This document shows positions 53,581 through 62,029 of a DNA stretch of 64,000 bases, one piece after another. Under the pieces are notes generated by a model. It did not search any database. It was not told where the DNA came from and worked only from the letters and a program-made list of their open reading frames with translations. The translations under genes were made by a program, and so were the position numbers. Position 1 is the stretch's first letter. Every line of letters begins with the position of its first letter. The DNA is taken from assembly GCA_022844275.1 (NCBI GenBank), contig JALHMB010000003.1:186001-250000 (forward strand), read 5' to 3'. This DNA comes from Hyphomicrobiaceae bacterium. GTDB taxonomy: Bacteria > Pseudomonadota > Alphaproteobacteria > Rhizobiales > Hyphomicrobiaceae.

Positions 53581-54363
53581 TTATTCGCGGTTGCCGAAGA
53601 GCGCCAGCATGCCCTGGAACATGTTGATGAAGTCCAGGTACAGGTTCAGCGCACCCATGATCGCGCCCTTGGCCATCATCGTGGCATCGCCAGCGATCTC
53701 GTAATAGTTGTCCTTGATCTGCTGCGTGTCATAGGCGGTGAGGCCCGCGAACACGAGCACGCAGATCGCCGAGATCGCGAAGGACAGCGACGACGACTGG
53801 AGCCAGATGTTGACCAGCGAGGCGAGGATCAGACCGATTACGCCCATGAACAGGAACGTACCCCAGCCCGAAAGGTCCTTCTTCGTCGTGTAGCCGTAGA
53901 GGCTCAGCGCCGCGAACATGGCCGCCGTCACGAAGAAGATCTGCGTGATCGACTGACCCGTGTAACGCAGGAAGATGGTCGACATGGACGCGCCCATGAC
54001 GGCGGCGAACGCCCAGAAGGCGATCTGCGTCGCGCCGACGCTCATGCTGTAAACGCGGAAGGACAGGAAGAAGACGAACGCCAGGGGGGCGAGTATGATC
54101 ACCCACATCAGAGGCGAAGCGTAGACGGAGCGGCCCGCCTCGGTCAGCAGCACGCCGTTCGGCAGCCGCGCGACCGCAAGGCTCGGGTCGGTCGTCGTCA
54201 GCATCGAGAACATGAAGTAGGCAACGATGCCCGTCAGAACGACGCCGGCGGCCATATAGTTGTAGACGCCGAGCATGTAGCTGCGAAGGCCTTCATCCAT
54301 TACGCCAGGCTCGGCGCGCGTCGCGACGCCAAATCGCCCGTAACGCTTGTCGAGTTCAGCCAT
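53581..54363 (-). CDS. Bax inhibitor-1 family membrane protein
   Basis: A 260-residue protein with seven hydrophobic segments and the Bax inhibitor-1/YccA signature: MLGVYNYMAAGVVLTGIVAYFM, VYSMSVGATQIAFWAFAAVMGASMSTIFLRYTG, and GLTAYDTQQIKDNY, whose Asp residues form the pH-sensing dyad seen in the crystallised BsYetJ. These proteins are proton-sensitive calcium leak channels; bacterial members may also modulate FtsH. I chose the ATG at 54363 (AAAGGGAAAC upstream), 18 codons shorter than the maximal frame. It is a single gene with its own terminator. Confidence 0.92.
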   Translation of the reverse strand: MAELDKRYGRFGVATRAEPGVMDEGLRSYMLGVYNYMAAGVVLTGIVAYFMFSMLTTTDPSLAVARLPNGVLLTEAGRSVYASPLMWVIILAPLAFVFFLSFRVYSMSVGATQIAFWAFAAVMGASMSTIFLRYTGQSITQIFFVTAAMFAALSLYGYTTKKDLSGWGTFLFMGVIGLILASLVNIWLQSSSLSFAISAICVLVFAGLTAYDTQQIKDNYYEIAGDATMMAKGAIMGALNLYLDFINMFQGMLALFGNRE

Positions 54364-54540
54364 GAGTTCTGTTTCCCTTTGATCCCATACGCGGCACGTT
54401 GTGTCGTTCGGCCGCACTACACGCCAAATATGTGTGGTGCCGATGGCAGATTCAAGCTGGAAGCATAGCCAGGATCGTTAATTCCTATTCATCTGGCGGA
54501 AAAACCACCCGGAATCGTCTGCATCCGATTACCCTGTGGC

Positions 54541-57120
54541 TCATTCCGAGCGCAAATAGGGCACAGCCGGCGCCCTCAGCACCTGCCACGTACCAAGTCC
54601 GCCGATCAGCGCGATCAGCGCCAGCGATACCCCCAGCGCCTGCATGACGGCCGCCCCCGAGAAGATGAACGGCAGGTCCATGATCTGTGTTGTGACGAGC
54701 CATGCGGAGATGCCGCCAAGCAGCAGCGCGAGCGTGGCCGCTATCAAGGCCAGCAGCCCATACTCGGTCGCGTGGGCCGCGAGAATACGGGCACGGGTCG
54801 CACCGAGGGCCTTGAGAACCACCGCCGTCTGGAGGCGTCGGCGCTGTGCTGCCGCCAATGCGCCGGCAAGGACCAGCGCGCCCGCCAGAAGCGTTACGCC
54901 GCCGGCCGCACGCACCGCCGTGATCACGCGCCGGAAGAGCGTGTTGAAGTTGTTGATGGCATCCTTGACGCGGATGGCCGTCGTCGCTGGGTAGGCCTTG
55001 CCGATCGCGCGGGCGAGGTCTGCTTCGCGGGCGAGCGGCGTCGCGGGATCGAGGCTGATGGTGGCGAGAATGTTGTGCGGCGCTGACTGGAGTGTGTTCG
55101 GCGAGAAGACCATGACGAAATTGATCGCGAGGCTTTCCCAGCGGACATCGCGCAGGTTGGCAATGCGGGCCGTGATGTTGCGGCCGAGCACGTTGACGGT
55201 GACCGTATCGCCGATCTTGAGACCCAGGCCCTTCGCGATGTCCTCCTCGAAGGAAACGAGCGGAGGTCCGGAATAGTCCTTCGCCCACCATTCACCCGCG
55301 ACGACAGTCGAGCCTTCGGGGACATCATCGGAATAGCTGAGGCCCCGATCGCCGTTGAGCACCCAGGCTGCTTCGGGCGGCCCGCGCACTTCCTCGACCG
55401 GCGTATTGCCCAGCGAGACAATGCGGCCACGCAGCATCGGGGCCTGGTTGACTTGAGCGCCGGGAACTTCCTTTTCGACGAGACCGCGGAAGCCGGCGAC
55501 GTCCTCGCGCGGCAGATCGAGCACAAAGAAGTTGGGCGAATTCTTAGGCACGCGGCCATCGAGTTCATTGACGATCGATGCATCGACGAGCGCGACCGCC
55601 ACGAGCAGTGACAGGCCCGAGCCGAGCGACAGCACGACCGCACGTGTCAGCCCGCCGGGCGCACCGAGGCTGCCAAGTGCCAGTGCGAGCGAGGGACGGC
55701 GCGGGCGCGGCATCATACGTGCGAGGCGCGTGACGGCGCTGCCGAGCGCGGCGAAGAGAATGAGAATGCCTGCAGCACCGGCGCAGAAGTAGAGCGCGAT
55801 GCGCTTCGAATCCGAACTCAGCACCGCGAGTGCGAGCAAGAGAATGCCGACGGCGATAGTCGCAGTAATGAATGGCCAGGCCGGCCAGCTGCGCTCTTCG
55901 CTCACCTCATCGCGAAAGAGAACGCTCGGGCGGATCTGCTCGACGCGCCCGAGCGGCCAGATTGTGAAGAGGAGCGCAACGAGCAGACCATAGGCGACTG
56001 CCATGCCGACCGCGAGCGGACTGAATGTCGCCTCGGCGCGGAAGGGAAGTGCATCGCCCGCGAGCCAGTCGACGACCGTCGGCACCATGAGCCCGATGGC
56101 AAGGCCGATCACGATGCCAATGGCGGTGATGGCGACGACCTGGATGAGGTGGAGTGTGAATACCGTGCGCCCTGTCGCGCCGAGACTGCGGAACGTGGCA
56201 ATCACCTTGCGACGGCGGTCGATGTAAGTCGCGACCGCATTCGCGACGCCGACACCGCCGACCAGCAAAGCCGTGAGCCCGATCAGGGTCAGGAACTGGC
56301 GGACGCGCTCGAGTGTCTGGGTGACACGCGGCGAGGGATCGCGCCGGTCGAGGATGCTGAAACCCGATTCCGGCAGCGCCTTCCGGACTTCTCGCGCGGC
56401 AGCGGTGAGACTTCCTTCGGATGCACGGTCTGCATCAGGAAGGCGAACGGCATAGCGCCACTTCGTGAGACTGCCGATATCGGCGAGGCCACTCGCAAGC
56501 AGCGTATCGACCGAGACCATGACGCGCGGCCCGAACGCCAGGCGCTCGGCAATTTTGTCCGGCTCGTTGCGGATCACGCCGCGCAATTCGACCTCGATGG
56601 TGCCGAGCTGGAAGCGGTCGCCCGGCTTGAGTCCGAGCCGCGCGAGCAGGATCGGATCGACGGCGGCACCGCGGCCCGCAAGGGCATCCGCCTGCGTCAC
56701 GCCATCCTCGAGCGCGAGCGTGCCGATCAGCGGATAGGCCGCATCGACGCCCTTGGCCTCAACCAACATCTGGTCGGCGCCATCGAGACGGCGCGCCATG
56801 GCGCGCAGCGAACCCGTCTCGCTGACCGTGCCGAAGCGCGCGATTGCAGCCTGCTCATTGGGCTCGGCACGACGGTTCGGTCGCGCGAAAGTGAGATCGC
56901 CGCCGAGCAGTGTTGCACCCTGGCGCACGAAGCTCGACTGCACGGCATCGGCAAGCGCGCCGACACCGGCAATGACGGCGACGCCGAGCGCAATACAGCC
57001 AACGAAGACATAAAAGCCCGCAAGCCCGCCGCGCAGCTCGCGGAGTGCGAGGCGCAGGAGCGTGAACTGCGGACGGGGCGCGCCATAGCCGGCCCCCGAG
57101 GCGACGGTCTCGGCGCTCAT
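54541..57120 (-). CDS. ABC transporter permease, YbbP type
   Basis: An 859-residue permease with two FtsX blocks of four and three or four membrane helices around large extracytoplasmic domains. Recognisable are the N-terminal GLAGFYVFVGCIALGVAVIAGVGALAD, then YIDRRRKVIATFRSLGATGRTVFTLHLIQVVAI and, in the second block, RRRLQTAVVLKALGATRARILAAHATEYGLL. These carry the FtsX coupling-helix pattern (Ala-Leu-Gly-Ala-Thr). It works with the ATPase encoded upstream, whose stop overlaps its start by 4 bases. As in E. coli ybbA-ybbP, tesA is the divergent neighbour. The cargo is unknown, perhaps a membrane lipid or hydrophobic compound. Confidence 0.93.
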   Translation of the reverse strand: MSAETVASGAGYGAPRPQFTLLRLALRELRGGLAGFYVFVGCIALGVAVIAGVGALADAVQSSFVRQGATLLGGDLTFARPNRRAEPNEQAAIARFGTVSETGSLRAMARRLDGADQMLVEAKGVDAAYPLIGTLALEDGVTQADALAGRGAAVDPILLARLGLKPGDRFQLGTIEVELRGVIRNEPDKIAERLAFGPRVMVSVDTLLASGLADIGSLTKWRYAVRLPDADRASEGSLTAAAREVRKALPESGFSILDRRDPSPRVTQTLERVRQFLTLIGLTALLVGGVGVANAVATYIDRRRKVIATFRSLGATGRTVFTLHLIQVVAITAIGIVIGLAIGLMVPTVVDWLAGDALPFRAEATFSPLAVGMAVAYGLLVALLFTIWPLGRVEQIRPSVLFRDEVSEERSWPAWPFITATIAVGILLLALAVLSSDSKRIALYFCAGAAGILILFAALGSAVTRLARMMPRPRRPSLALALGSLGAPGGLTRAVVLSLGSGLSLLVAVALVDASIVNELDGRVPKNSPNFFVLDLPREDVAGFRGLVEKEVPGAQVNQAPMLRGRIVSLGNTPVEEVRGPPEAAWVLNGDRGLSYSDDVPEGSTVVAGEWWAKDYSGPPLVSFEEDIAKGLGLKIGDTVTVNVLGRNITARIANLRDVRWESLAINFVMVFSPNTLQSAPHNILATISLDPATPLAREADLARAIGKAYPATTAIRVKDAINNFNTLFRRVITAVRAAGGVTLLAGALVLAGALAAAQRRRLQTAVVLKALGATRARILAAHATEYGLLALIAATLALLLGGISAWLVTTQIMDLPFIFSGAAVMQALGVSLALIALIGGLGTWQVLRAPAVPYLRSE

Positions 57121-57824
57121 GCGGCCACGGTTCCGTCTATGGTCTCGATGATGCGCCCGTCGGCCATGCGAATGACGCGGTGGCAGCGTTCGGCGAGACG
57201 CTCGTCATGGGTGACGAGGATCAGCGTCGCGCCACGCCTCGCCTGAAGTGAAAAGAGGAGGTCGACGATCTGGCGGCCGGTCTTGCCATCGAGGTTGCCG
57301 GTCGGCTCGTCGGCGAGGAGAAGGCGCGGACGCGTGACAAGTGCTCTTGCAAGCGCAACGCGCTGTTGCTCGCCGCCCGAGAGCTGGGCCGGGAAATGCG
57401 TGAGGCGATGAGAGAGACCGACCTCGCCGAGCAGCTCGGTAGCGCGCTCGAAGGCATCGGCCTCGCCGCGGAACTGCAGAGGCAGGGCGACGTTCTCCTG
57501 CGCCGTCATGGTCGGCACGAGATGAAAGGACTGGAAGACGATGCCGATGCTGGCACCGCGCGCGAGCGCGAGCCCGTCCTCGCTGAGGTGCGAGAAATCG
57601 TGACCGGCGACCTTGACGTGTCCGGCCGTCGCGCGCTCCAGGCCGGCCATGACCATGAGCAGCGAGGTCTTGCCCGACCCGCTGGGTCCGACGATGGCGA
57701 CGGAATCGCCGGCGGGGATCGAAAGGCTCAGATCGCGCAGGATGGCGACCTGGCCGGCACGGCTGGCAAGGGTAAGATCGACATTCGCCAGCTCGATGAC
57801 GGGTTCGGAAGCGATGACAGGCAC
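57117..57824 (-). CDS. ABC transporter ATPase, YbbA type
   Basis: About 235 residues. Walker A is [10 protein letters not shown]-loop [22 protein letters not shown], signature [15 protein letters not shown] and Walker [17 protein letters not shown]. The family (MacB/LolD/YbbA group) works with FtsX-type permeases. I place the start at the GTG at 57824, where the homology begins ([13 protein letters not shown]). A longer frame reaches 57893 and is possible. It shares a 4-base overlap with the ybbP-type permease and diverges from tesA over about 130 bases. Confidence 0.92.
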   Translation of the reverse strand: MPVIASEPVIELANVDLTLASRAGQVAILRDLSLSIPAGDSVAIVGPSGSGKTSLLMVMAGLERATAGHVKVAGHDFSHLSEDGLALARGASIGIVFQSFHLVPTMTAQENVALPLQFRGEADAFERATELLGEVGLSHRLTHFPAQLSGGEQQRVALARALVTRPRLLLADEPTGNLDGKTGRQIVDLLFSLQARRGATLILVTHDERLAERCHRVIRMADGRIIETIDGTVAA

Positions 57825-57951
57825 TCCATAAGTGTGCGGCGCACCTCGGAAAAGCGGCGCCGGCTGTCGGAATTTTCCAATCGACGGTAGCAACTTGCGC
57901 TCAGATACCTATCTGACTGATTCCACTCCGGCACCCAACGCAGGATTCGTG

Positions 57952-58674
57952 ATGGTCCCTCGCACGCACTCAAGGCTTGAGTATGATCCGCCTAGAAAGC
58001 AGATGGGGACTGTACATACTGTCGTCAATCTGTGCCTTGCGCTTTGTCTCGCACTGCTTGCCCACATGAGCGCGGCATCCGCCCGGGAGCGGCCTATTCG
58101 CATCATCGCATTCGGCGACAGCCTGACGGCGGGCTATGGCCTGCCGCCGAAGAATGCCTTCCCCGTGCGGCTCGAAGCGGCACTCAAGGCGCGCGGCCAC
58201 AATGTTGCCGTCGTCAATGCGGGCGTTTCGGGCGACACGACGGCAGGCGGCCTTGCGCGCCTCGACTGGGCCGTGCCCGATGATGCAGATGCGGTGATCG
58301 TCGAGCTCGGCGCCAATGATGCGCTGCGCGCGCTCGACCCGGCAGCGGCGCGCAAGAATCTCGATGCCATTCTCACGCGCATCAAGGCCAAGGGCGCCGA
58401 CATCCTGCTCACGGGCATGCGGGCACCGCGAAACTACGGCTCCGAGTATACAATCCCGTTCGATGCCATCTTTCCAGCCCTCGCGCGGCAGCACGACACG
58501 CTCTACTACCCGTTCTTCCTCGAAGGTGTGGTCCTCAATCAGGCGCTGAACCTCGACGACAGCATCCACCCCAATGCGAAGGGGATCGACATCATCGTCG
58601 AGGGCATCCTGCCGCATGTGGAAGAGCTCATTGCGCGCGTGAAAAAGAGGCAGGCGGCCGCAACGGGCAAGTGA
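57952..58674 (+). CDS. tesA: GDSL esterase TesA (arylesterase/thioesterase I)
   Basis: About 240 residues with the SGNH-hydrolase blocks: FGDSLTAGYG (nucleophile Ser), GVSGDTTAGG (Gly oxyanion), LGANDALRAL (Asn oxyanion) and DDSIHPNAKG (Asp and His). A hydrophobic leader VVNLCLALCLALLAHMSAASA follows the start, so it is periplasmic like E. coli TesA, which hydrolyses acyl-CoA, lysophospholipid and esters. I chose the ATG at 57952 (AGGA 6 bases upstream); an ATG at 58003 nearer the leader is an alternative. Confidence 0.92.
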   Translation: MVPRTHSRLEYDPPRKQMGTVHTVVNLCLALCLALLAHMSAASARERPIRIIAFGDSLTAGYGLPPKNAFPVRLEAALKARGHNVAVVNAGVSGDTTAGGLARLDWAVPDDADAVIVELGANDALRALDPAAARKNLDAILTRIKAKGADILLTGMRAPRNYGSEYTIPFDAIFPALARQHDTLYYPFFLEGVVLNQALNLDDSIHPNAKGIDIIVEGILPHVEELIARVKKRQAAATGK

Positions 58675-58707
58675 TACGTCACATAGTGCCGACGGAATGA
58701 AACGAGA

Positions 58708-59265
58708 ATGCCGCGCCTCTTCACAGCCATCGAGATTCCCGAGATCGTCCGAGCCCAGCTCGACCTTGTGCGCGGCCACTTGGCCGGTGCCAAGTGGGTC
58801 GAGATCGAGGACATGCATCTCACGATCCGCTTTTTCGGCGACATCGGAAACCTCGAGGCCGATGAGCTGGTGAGCGCGCTCTCCCGCGTCGATTTCGATC
58901 CATTCGAGCTGAGGATCACGGACCTCGGCGTATTCGGCGGCCGCGACCCGCGCGTCATATATGCCGGCATCGCCGACAGCGAACCGCTCAACGCGCTCTA
59001 TCGCGCGAGCGAACGCGCAGCGCGTTCCGCCCGGCTGCCGCCCGAGACGCGGACCTTCAAGCCGCATATCACGCTCGCGCGTCTGAAGAACGCCAAGCCG
59101 GAGATGGTTGCGCGCTTCCTGAGCGCCCGCCCGCCACTGCAGGCCTGGCCCTTCACGGTCGACCAGTTCACGCTCATGTCGTCGCGCCCAGGACAGGGCG
59201 GCGGTCCTTACGTGCGCGAGGAACACTTTCACGGCCGCCCGGCCTGGGATGCGGCACTGAAGTAG
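58708..59265 (+). CDS. thpR: RNA 2',3'-cyclic phosphodiesterase ThpR
   Basis: A 185-residue two-histidine phosphoesterase (LigT/ThpR). The twin motifs are H37-L-T (EDMHLTIRFFG) and H120-I-T (FKPHITLARLK), which form the active site. RNA-ligase-like activity in vitro and opening of 2',3'-cyclic phosphates are known for the family; the cell role is unclear. The start (MPRLFTAIEI) fits the family. It begins 33 bases after tesA, so the two are probably cotranscribed. Confidence 0.94.
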   Translation: MPRLFTAIEIPEIVRAQLDLVRGHLAGAKWVEIEDMHLTIRFFGDIGNLEADELVSALSRVDFDPFELRITDLGVFGGRDPRVIYAGIADSEPLNALYRASERAARSARLPPETRTFKPHITLARLKNAKPEMVARFLSARPPLQAWPFTVDQFTLMSSRPGQGGGPYVREEHFHGRPAWDAALK

Positions 59266-59300
59266 ACACGCTACGGGTTCGAAACAAATCGGGAAAGAAG

Positions 59301-59852
59301 ATGCTCAATCGCTCAGCATTCATAGCGGGCAATAGCGGTAAGTGGCGTGTTCTTTCGGTGAGCCCTGTTCGAGGCCAGCCTCTCGATTTCGCCTCACACA
59401 TTGAGGTCACCTCGGCTGAAAACAGTGCGCGTGGTGCGTCAGAGGTCTGGAGGCTCGAAGGTCAGATCAGTAACCTGCGCTATGCCACACGCGGGGAGCT
59501 AAAAGCCTTGAGAAGCAAACAGGAGCCATTGGGGCGTCCCCAGGCGCGATACGCTGCCATGATCCCCATCAGGAAGAGCGCGTCCTGGTGGGACCTGGCT
59601 CAGGACGAGCGAAGAACTATTTTTGAGGAGACGTCCCAGCACACTGCGATCGGTTTGAAGTACCTCCCCGACATTGCGCGCCAACTCTATCACTGCCGGG
59701 ATCTCGGACAGCCGTTCGACTTTATTACGTGGTTCGAGTACGCGCCCGAGCACGCTCAGGCTTTCGAGGAACTCGTCACGAGCCTTCGAGCCACCCATGA
59801 ATGGCAGTTCGTCGAGCGGGAAGTCGACATCCGGCTCGAACTGCAACCGTGA
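59301..59852 (+). CDS. cld: chlorite dismutase, short dimeric (lineage II) type
   Basis: A 183-residue heme b protein of the chlorite dismutase family; it converts chlorite to chloride and O2. The length and the key residues match the dimeric Nitrobacter winogradskyi enzyme as I recall its numbering: Lys92 and Trp96/97 (IRKSASWWDL), proximal His114 (SQHTAIGLKYL), distal Arg127 (DIARQLY) and Glu167 (THEW). The distal arginine is the mark of true chlorite dismutases; coproheme decarboxylases lack it. The N-terminal 70 residues are less conserved. The ATG at 59301 has AAAGAAG nearby. It follows thpR by 35 bases. No chlorate reductase or perchlorate genes are nearby. Confidence 0.88.
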   Translation: MLNRSAFIAGNSGKWRVLSVSPVRGQPLDFASHIEVTSAENSARGASEVWRLEGQISNLRYATRGELKALRSKQEPLGRPQARYAAMIPIRKSASWWDLAQDERRTIFEETSQHTAIGLKYLPDIARQLYHCRDLGQPFDFITWFEYAPEHAQAFEELVTSLRATHEWQFVEREVDIRLELQP

Positions 59853-59970
59853 ACCCTGCGGTTTGCCTTTCGCTGCGATCAGCCGCGAAAGGTCGCGCGG
59901 CACGCGCGATATTGCTATTGTCATTCGCTCGGCAGTGCCAACGACGACACAAGATGCGGACGTGCACCTC

Positions 59971-60429
59971 ATGCCTGAATTGAAATCCGCCTACATCGGC
60001 GAGCTGAAGATCGCCGTCACCGGCACCTATATGCTCGGCGATGGGCCACTCGGCCGCCGCCGTATCGACCTGCTCGGCGCCGGCCAGTTCGAAGGGCCAC
60101 GGATCAAGGCGAAGATCCTTTCGGGCGGCGTGGACCTGCTGCTCGGCGGCAGCGACGGCGCCGTGCGACCGGACGTGCGCCTGCCGCTCGAGCTCGACGA
60201 CGGCCATCCCCTGCTGATCATCTACCGCGGCGTGCGGCACGCCCCCGCCGAGGTCATGGCCCGAATTGCCGCTGGCGAGCGGGTGCCGCCCGAGAGCCAT
60301 TATCTCAGAACCGCGCTCGTCTTCGAGACGGCCTCGCCCAAGTACGAGTGGCTGAACCGCATCGTCGGCATCGGCGTCGGGCGCCGCGAGCCGGAGTTTG
60401 CCGTTTATGACGTATTCGAGGTGCTCTGA
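59971..60429 (+). CDS. DUF3237 family protein
   Basis: A 152-residue protein of the DUF3237 family. Landmarks are ELKIAVTGTYMLGDGPLGRRRIDLLGAGQFEGPRIKAKILSGGVDLLL, then DVRLPLELDDGHPLLIIYRGVRHAP and YLRTALVFETASPKYEWLNRIVGIGVG. The family has a small beta-barrel (lipocalin-like) fold and no proven activity. Members often sit beside aromatic or xenobiotic degradation genes, which fits the FMO downstream. The ATG at 59971 was chosen because the longer frame has no homology. Confidence 0.85.
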   Translation: MPELKSAYIGELKIAVTGTYMLGDGPLGRRRIDLLGAGQFEGPRIKAKILSGGVDLLLGGSDGAVRPDVRLPLELDDGHPLLIIYRGVRHAPAEVMARIAAGERVPPESHYLRTALVFETASPKYEWLNRIVGIGVGRREPEFAVYDVFEVL

Positions 60430-60557
60430 GACTGAAGAAAGAGAGCCGGCCGGCGGGTCGTCATGCACCCCGCGCGGATGACAAGCTCCGCGCACCCCGC
60501 TAACGTCCGGACCATCAAAGTCGCGGGCAAATTTCCGGGAGCGGAAGCAAGATCGCC

Positions 60558-61949
60558 ATGTCGGAACGCAAGTCTATAGGTATCGTGGGGGCCGGTGCCT
60601 CGGGCCTCACCTGCGCCAAGCACATGATGGAAGAGGGCTGGGACGTCACCCTCTACGAGATCGGCAGCCATGTCGGCGGCATGTGGGTCTACAACAACGA
60701 CAATCAGCGCTCGTCGGCGTACCGCACGCTGCACATCAACACCGCACGCGACCTGACGAGCTTCTCCGACTATCCTTTCGATCCGAGCGTGCAGCCGTTC
60801 CCCTCGCACTGGGACATGGCCAAGTATCTCGAGGACTATGGCACGCACTTCGGCATCACCAAGCGCGTTCGCTTCAACACCAAGATCGTCGATCTGAGAC
60901 CGGCACCGTCCTATACGCCGGCAAAGCCGCGCTGGCAGCTCAAGAGCGAAACCGGCGAGGTCTTCGAGCACGACACGGTCGTCGTAGCGAGTGGGCATCT
61001 CACGAAGCCGCTCGAAGTCTCGATGTTCCGTGACGGCTTCAAGGGCGAATACCTACACTCCCACGATTACAAGGAGCCGGCACCCTTCGTGAAGAAGCGC
61101 GTGTGCGTAGTCGGCATCGGTAACAGCGCCCTCGACATCGCGAGCGATCTCGCAGTCGGTGCCGAGCGAACAGTTCTCGTCGCGCGCTCGAGTGCGCTCA
61201 TCATACCGAAGCTCGCATTCGGGCGACCTTTCTGGGACACCATCCAGCCTTTCTACAAGCCATGGATTCCCGCTGCCGTCCGCAATCGCGTGCTGAAGGC
61301 GCTCGTCTATGTCATCCAGGGCGACATGAAGCGTCTGGGCTTTCCCGAGACGTCGAAGCGCGTGCACGCGACGTCGAATGCCAACATCGTCAATCACATC
61401 CACTATCGCCGCGTGATCGTGAAGAACGGCATAGACCGGATCGACGGCAAAACGCTTCATTTCGTCGATGGCACGGCAGAAGAGTTCGACACGCTGATCG
61501 CCGCGACCGGATACGAGATCGATCTCGATTTCGTGCCGCCGGAGATCCTCGCCATCAAGGACAACGGGCTCGATCTCTACATGCGGCTGGTGCCGCCCGA
61601 CTGGAAAGGCCTCTACTTCCTCGCCTTCTTCAACTCGGATACGGCGCTCAATTGGATCTGCGAAGGCCAGACGCGCTGGATCCGCGAGCATGAGGCGGGC
61701 CGCGCTGCTTTTCCGAGCAAGGCCGACATGCTGGCCGAGATCGAGAGCCGCAAGGCCTGGGTGCGGGCCAACTTCAAGGACACGCCGCGCCACGCCATCG
61801 AGGTCGAGCACCTCCCCTATTTCGCCGACCTGAGGAAGACGATGACGGAAGCGCAGAAGCGCGCTGGCAAGCCCGTACGCGACATCGGCATCGGCTTCAA
61901 ACCCAAGAAGGGCGCCAGGCAGCCGCTGCGTGCGGAGGCGGCGGAGTAG
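60558..61949 (+). CDS. flavin-containing monooxygenase (FMO)
   Basis: A 463-residue class B FMO. The FAD site is GAGASG at residues 11-16. The FMO fingerprint is F161-KG-x3-HS168-x2-Y171 (FKGEYLHSHDY). The NADPH site is GIGNSALDI at 186-194, and the GATGY-like IAATGYEIDLDF lies later. FMOs oxygenate nitrogen or sulfur centres, and some bacterial ones (TMM group) oxidise trimethylamine. Substrate not assigned. It differs from the BVMO at 13286 in lacking the YPG-x-x-CD and HT-x-x-WP signatures. It converges with carD. Confidence 0.92.
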   Translation: MSERKSIGIVGAGASGLTCAKHMMEEGWDVTLYEIGSHVGGMWVYNNDNQRSSAYRTLHINTARDLTSFSDYPFDPSVQPFPSHWDMAKYLEDYGTHFGITKRVRFNTKIVDLRPAPSYTPAKPRWQLKSETGEVFEHDTVVVASGHLTKPLEVSMFRDGFKGEYLHSHDYKEPAPFVKKRVCVVGIGNSALDIASDLAVGAERTVLVARSSALIIPKLAFGRPFWDTIQPFYKPWIPAAVRNRVLKALVYVIQGDMKRLGFPETSKRVHATSNANIVNHIHYRRVIVKNGIDRIDGKTLHFVDGTAEEFDTLIAATGYEIDLDFVPPEILAIKDNGLDLYMRLVPPDWKGLYFLAFFNSDTALNWICEGQTRWIREHEAGRAAFPSKADMLAEIESRKAWVRANFKDTPRHAIEVEHLPYFADLRKTMTEAQKRAGKPVRDIGIGFKPKKGARQPLRAEAAE

Positions 61950-61970
61950 ACCCTTCTACCTGCGCAGCAA

Positions 61971-62001
61971 AAAGCCCGGCCAGCGCGCGCTGCCGGGCTT
62001 T
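61971..62001. terminator. bidirectional terminator between FMO and carD
   Basis: The inverted repeat AAAGCCCGGCCAGC-GCGC-GCTGCCGGGCTTT has one bulged C. It lies between the convergent FMO and carD genes, with A-runs before it and T-rich sequence after. The stem ends in AAA/TTT, suiting termination from both directions. Confidence 0.85.
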
Positions 62002-62029
62002 CGCCATTTCAGAACCTGATGTCGCCGTC

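Noticed and set aside
59301-59852. Coproheme decarboxylase (ChdC) for the heme protein
   Set aside because: The distal arginine at 127 and the short length favour chlorite dismutase; ChdC lacks this arginine.
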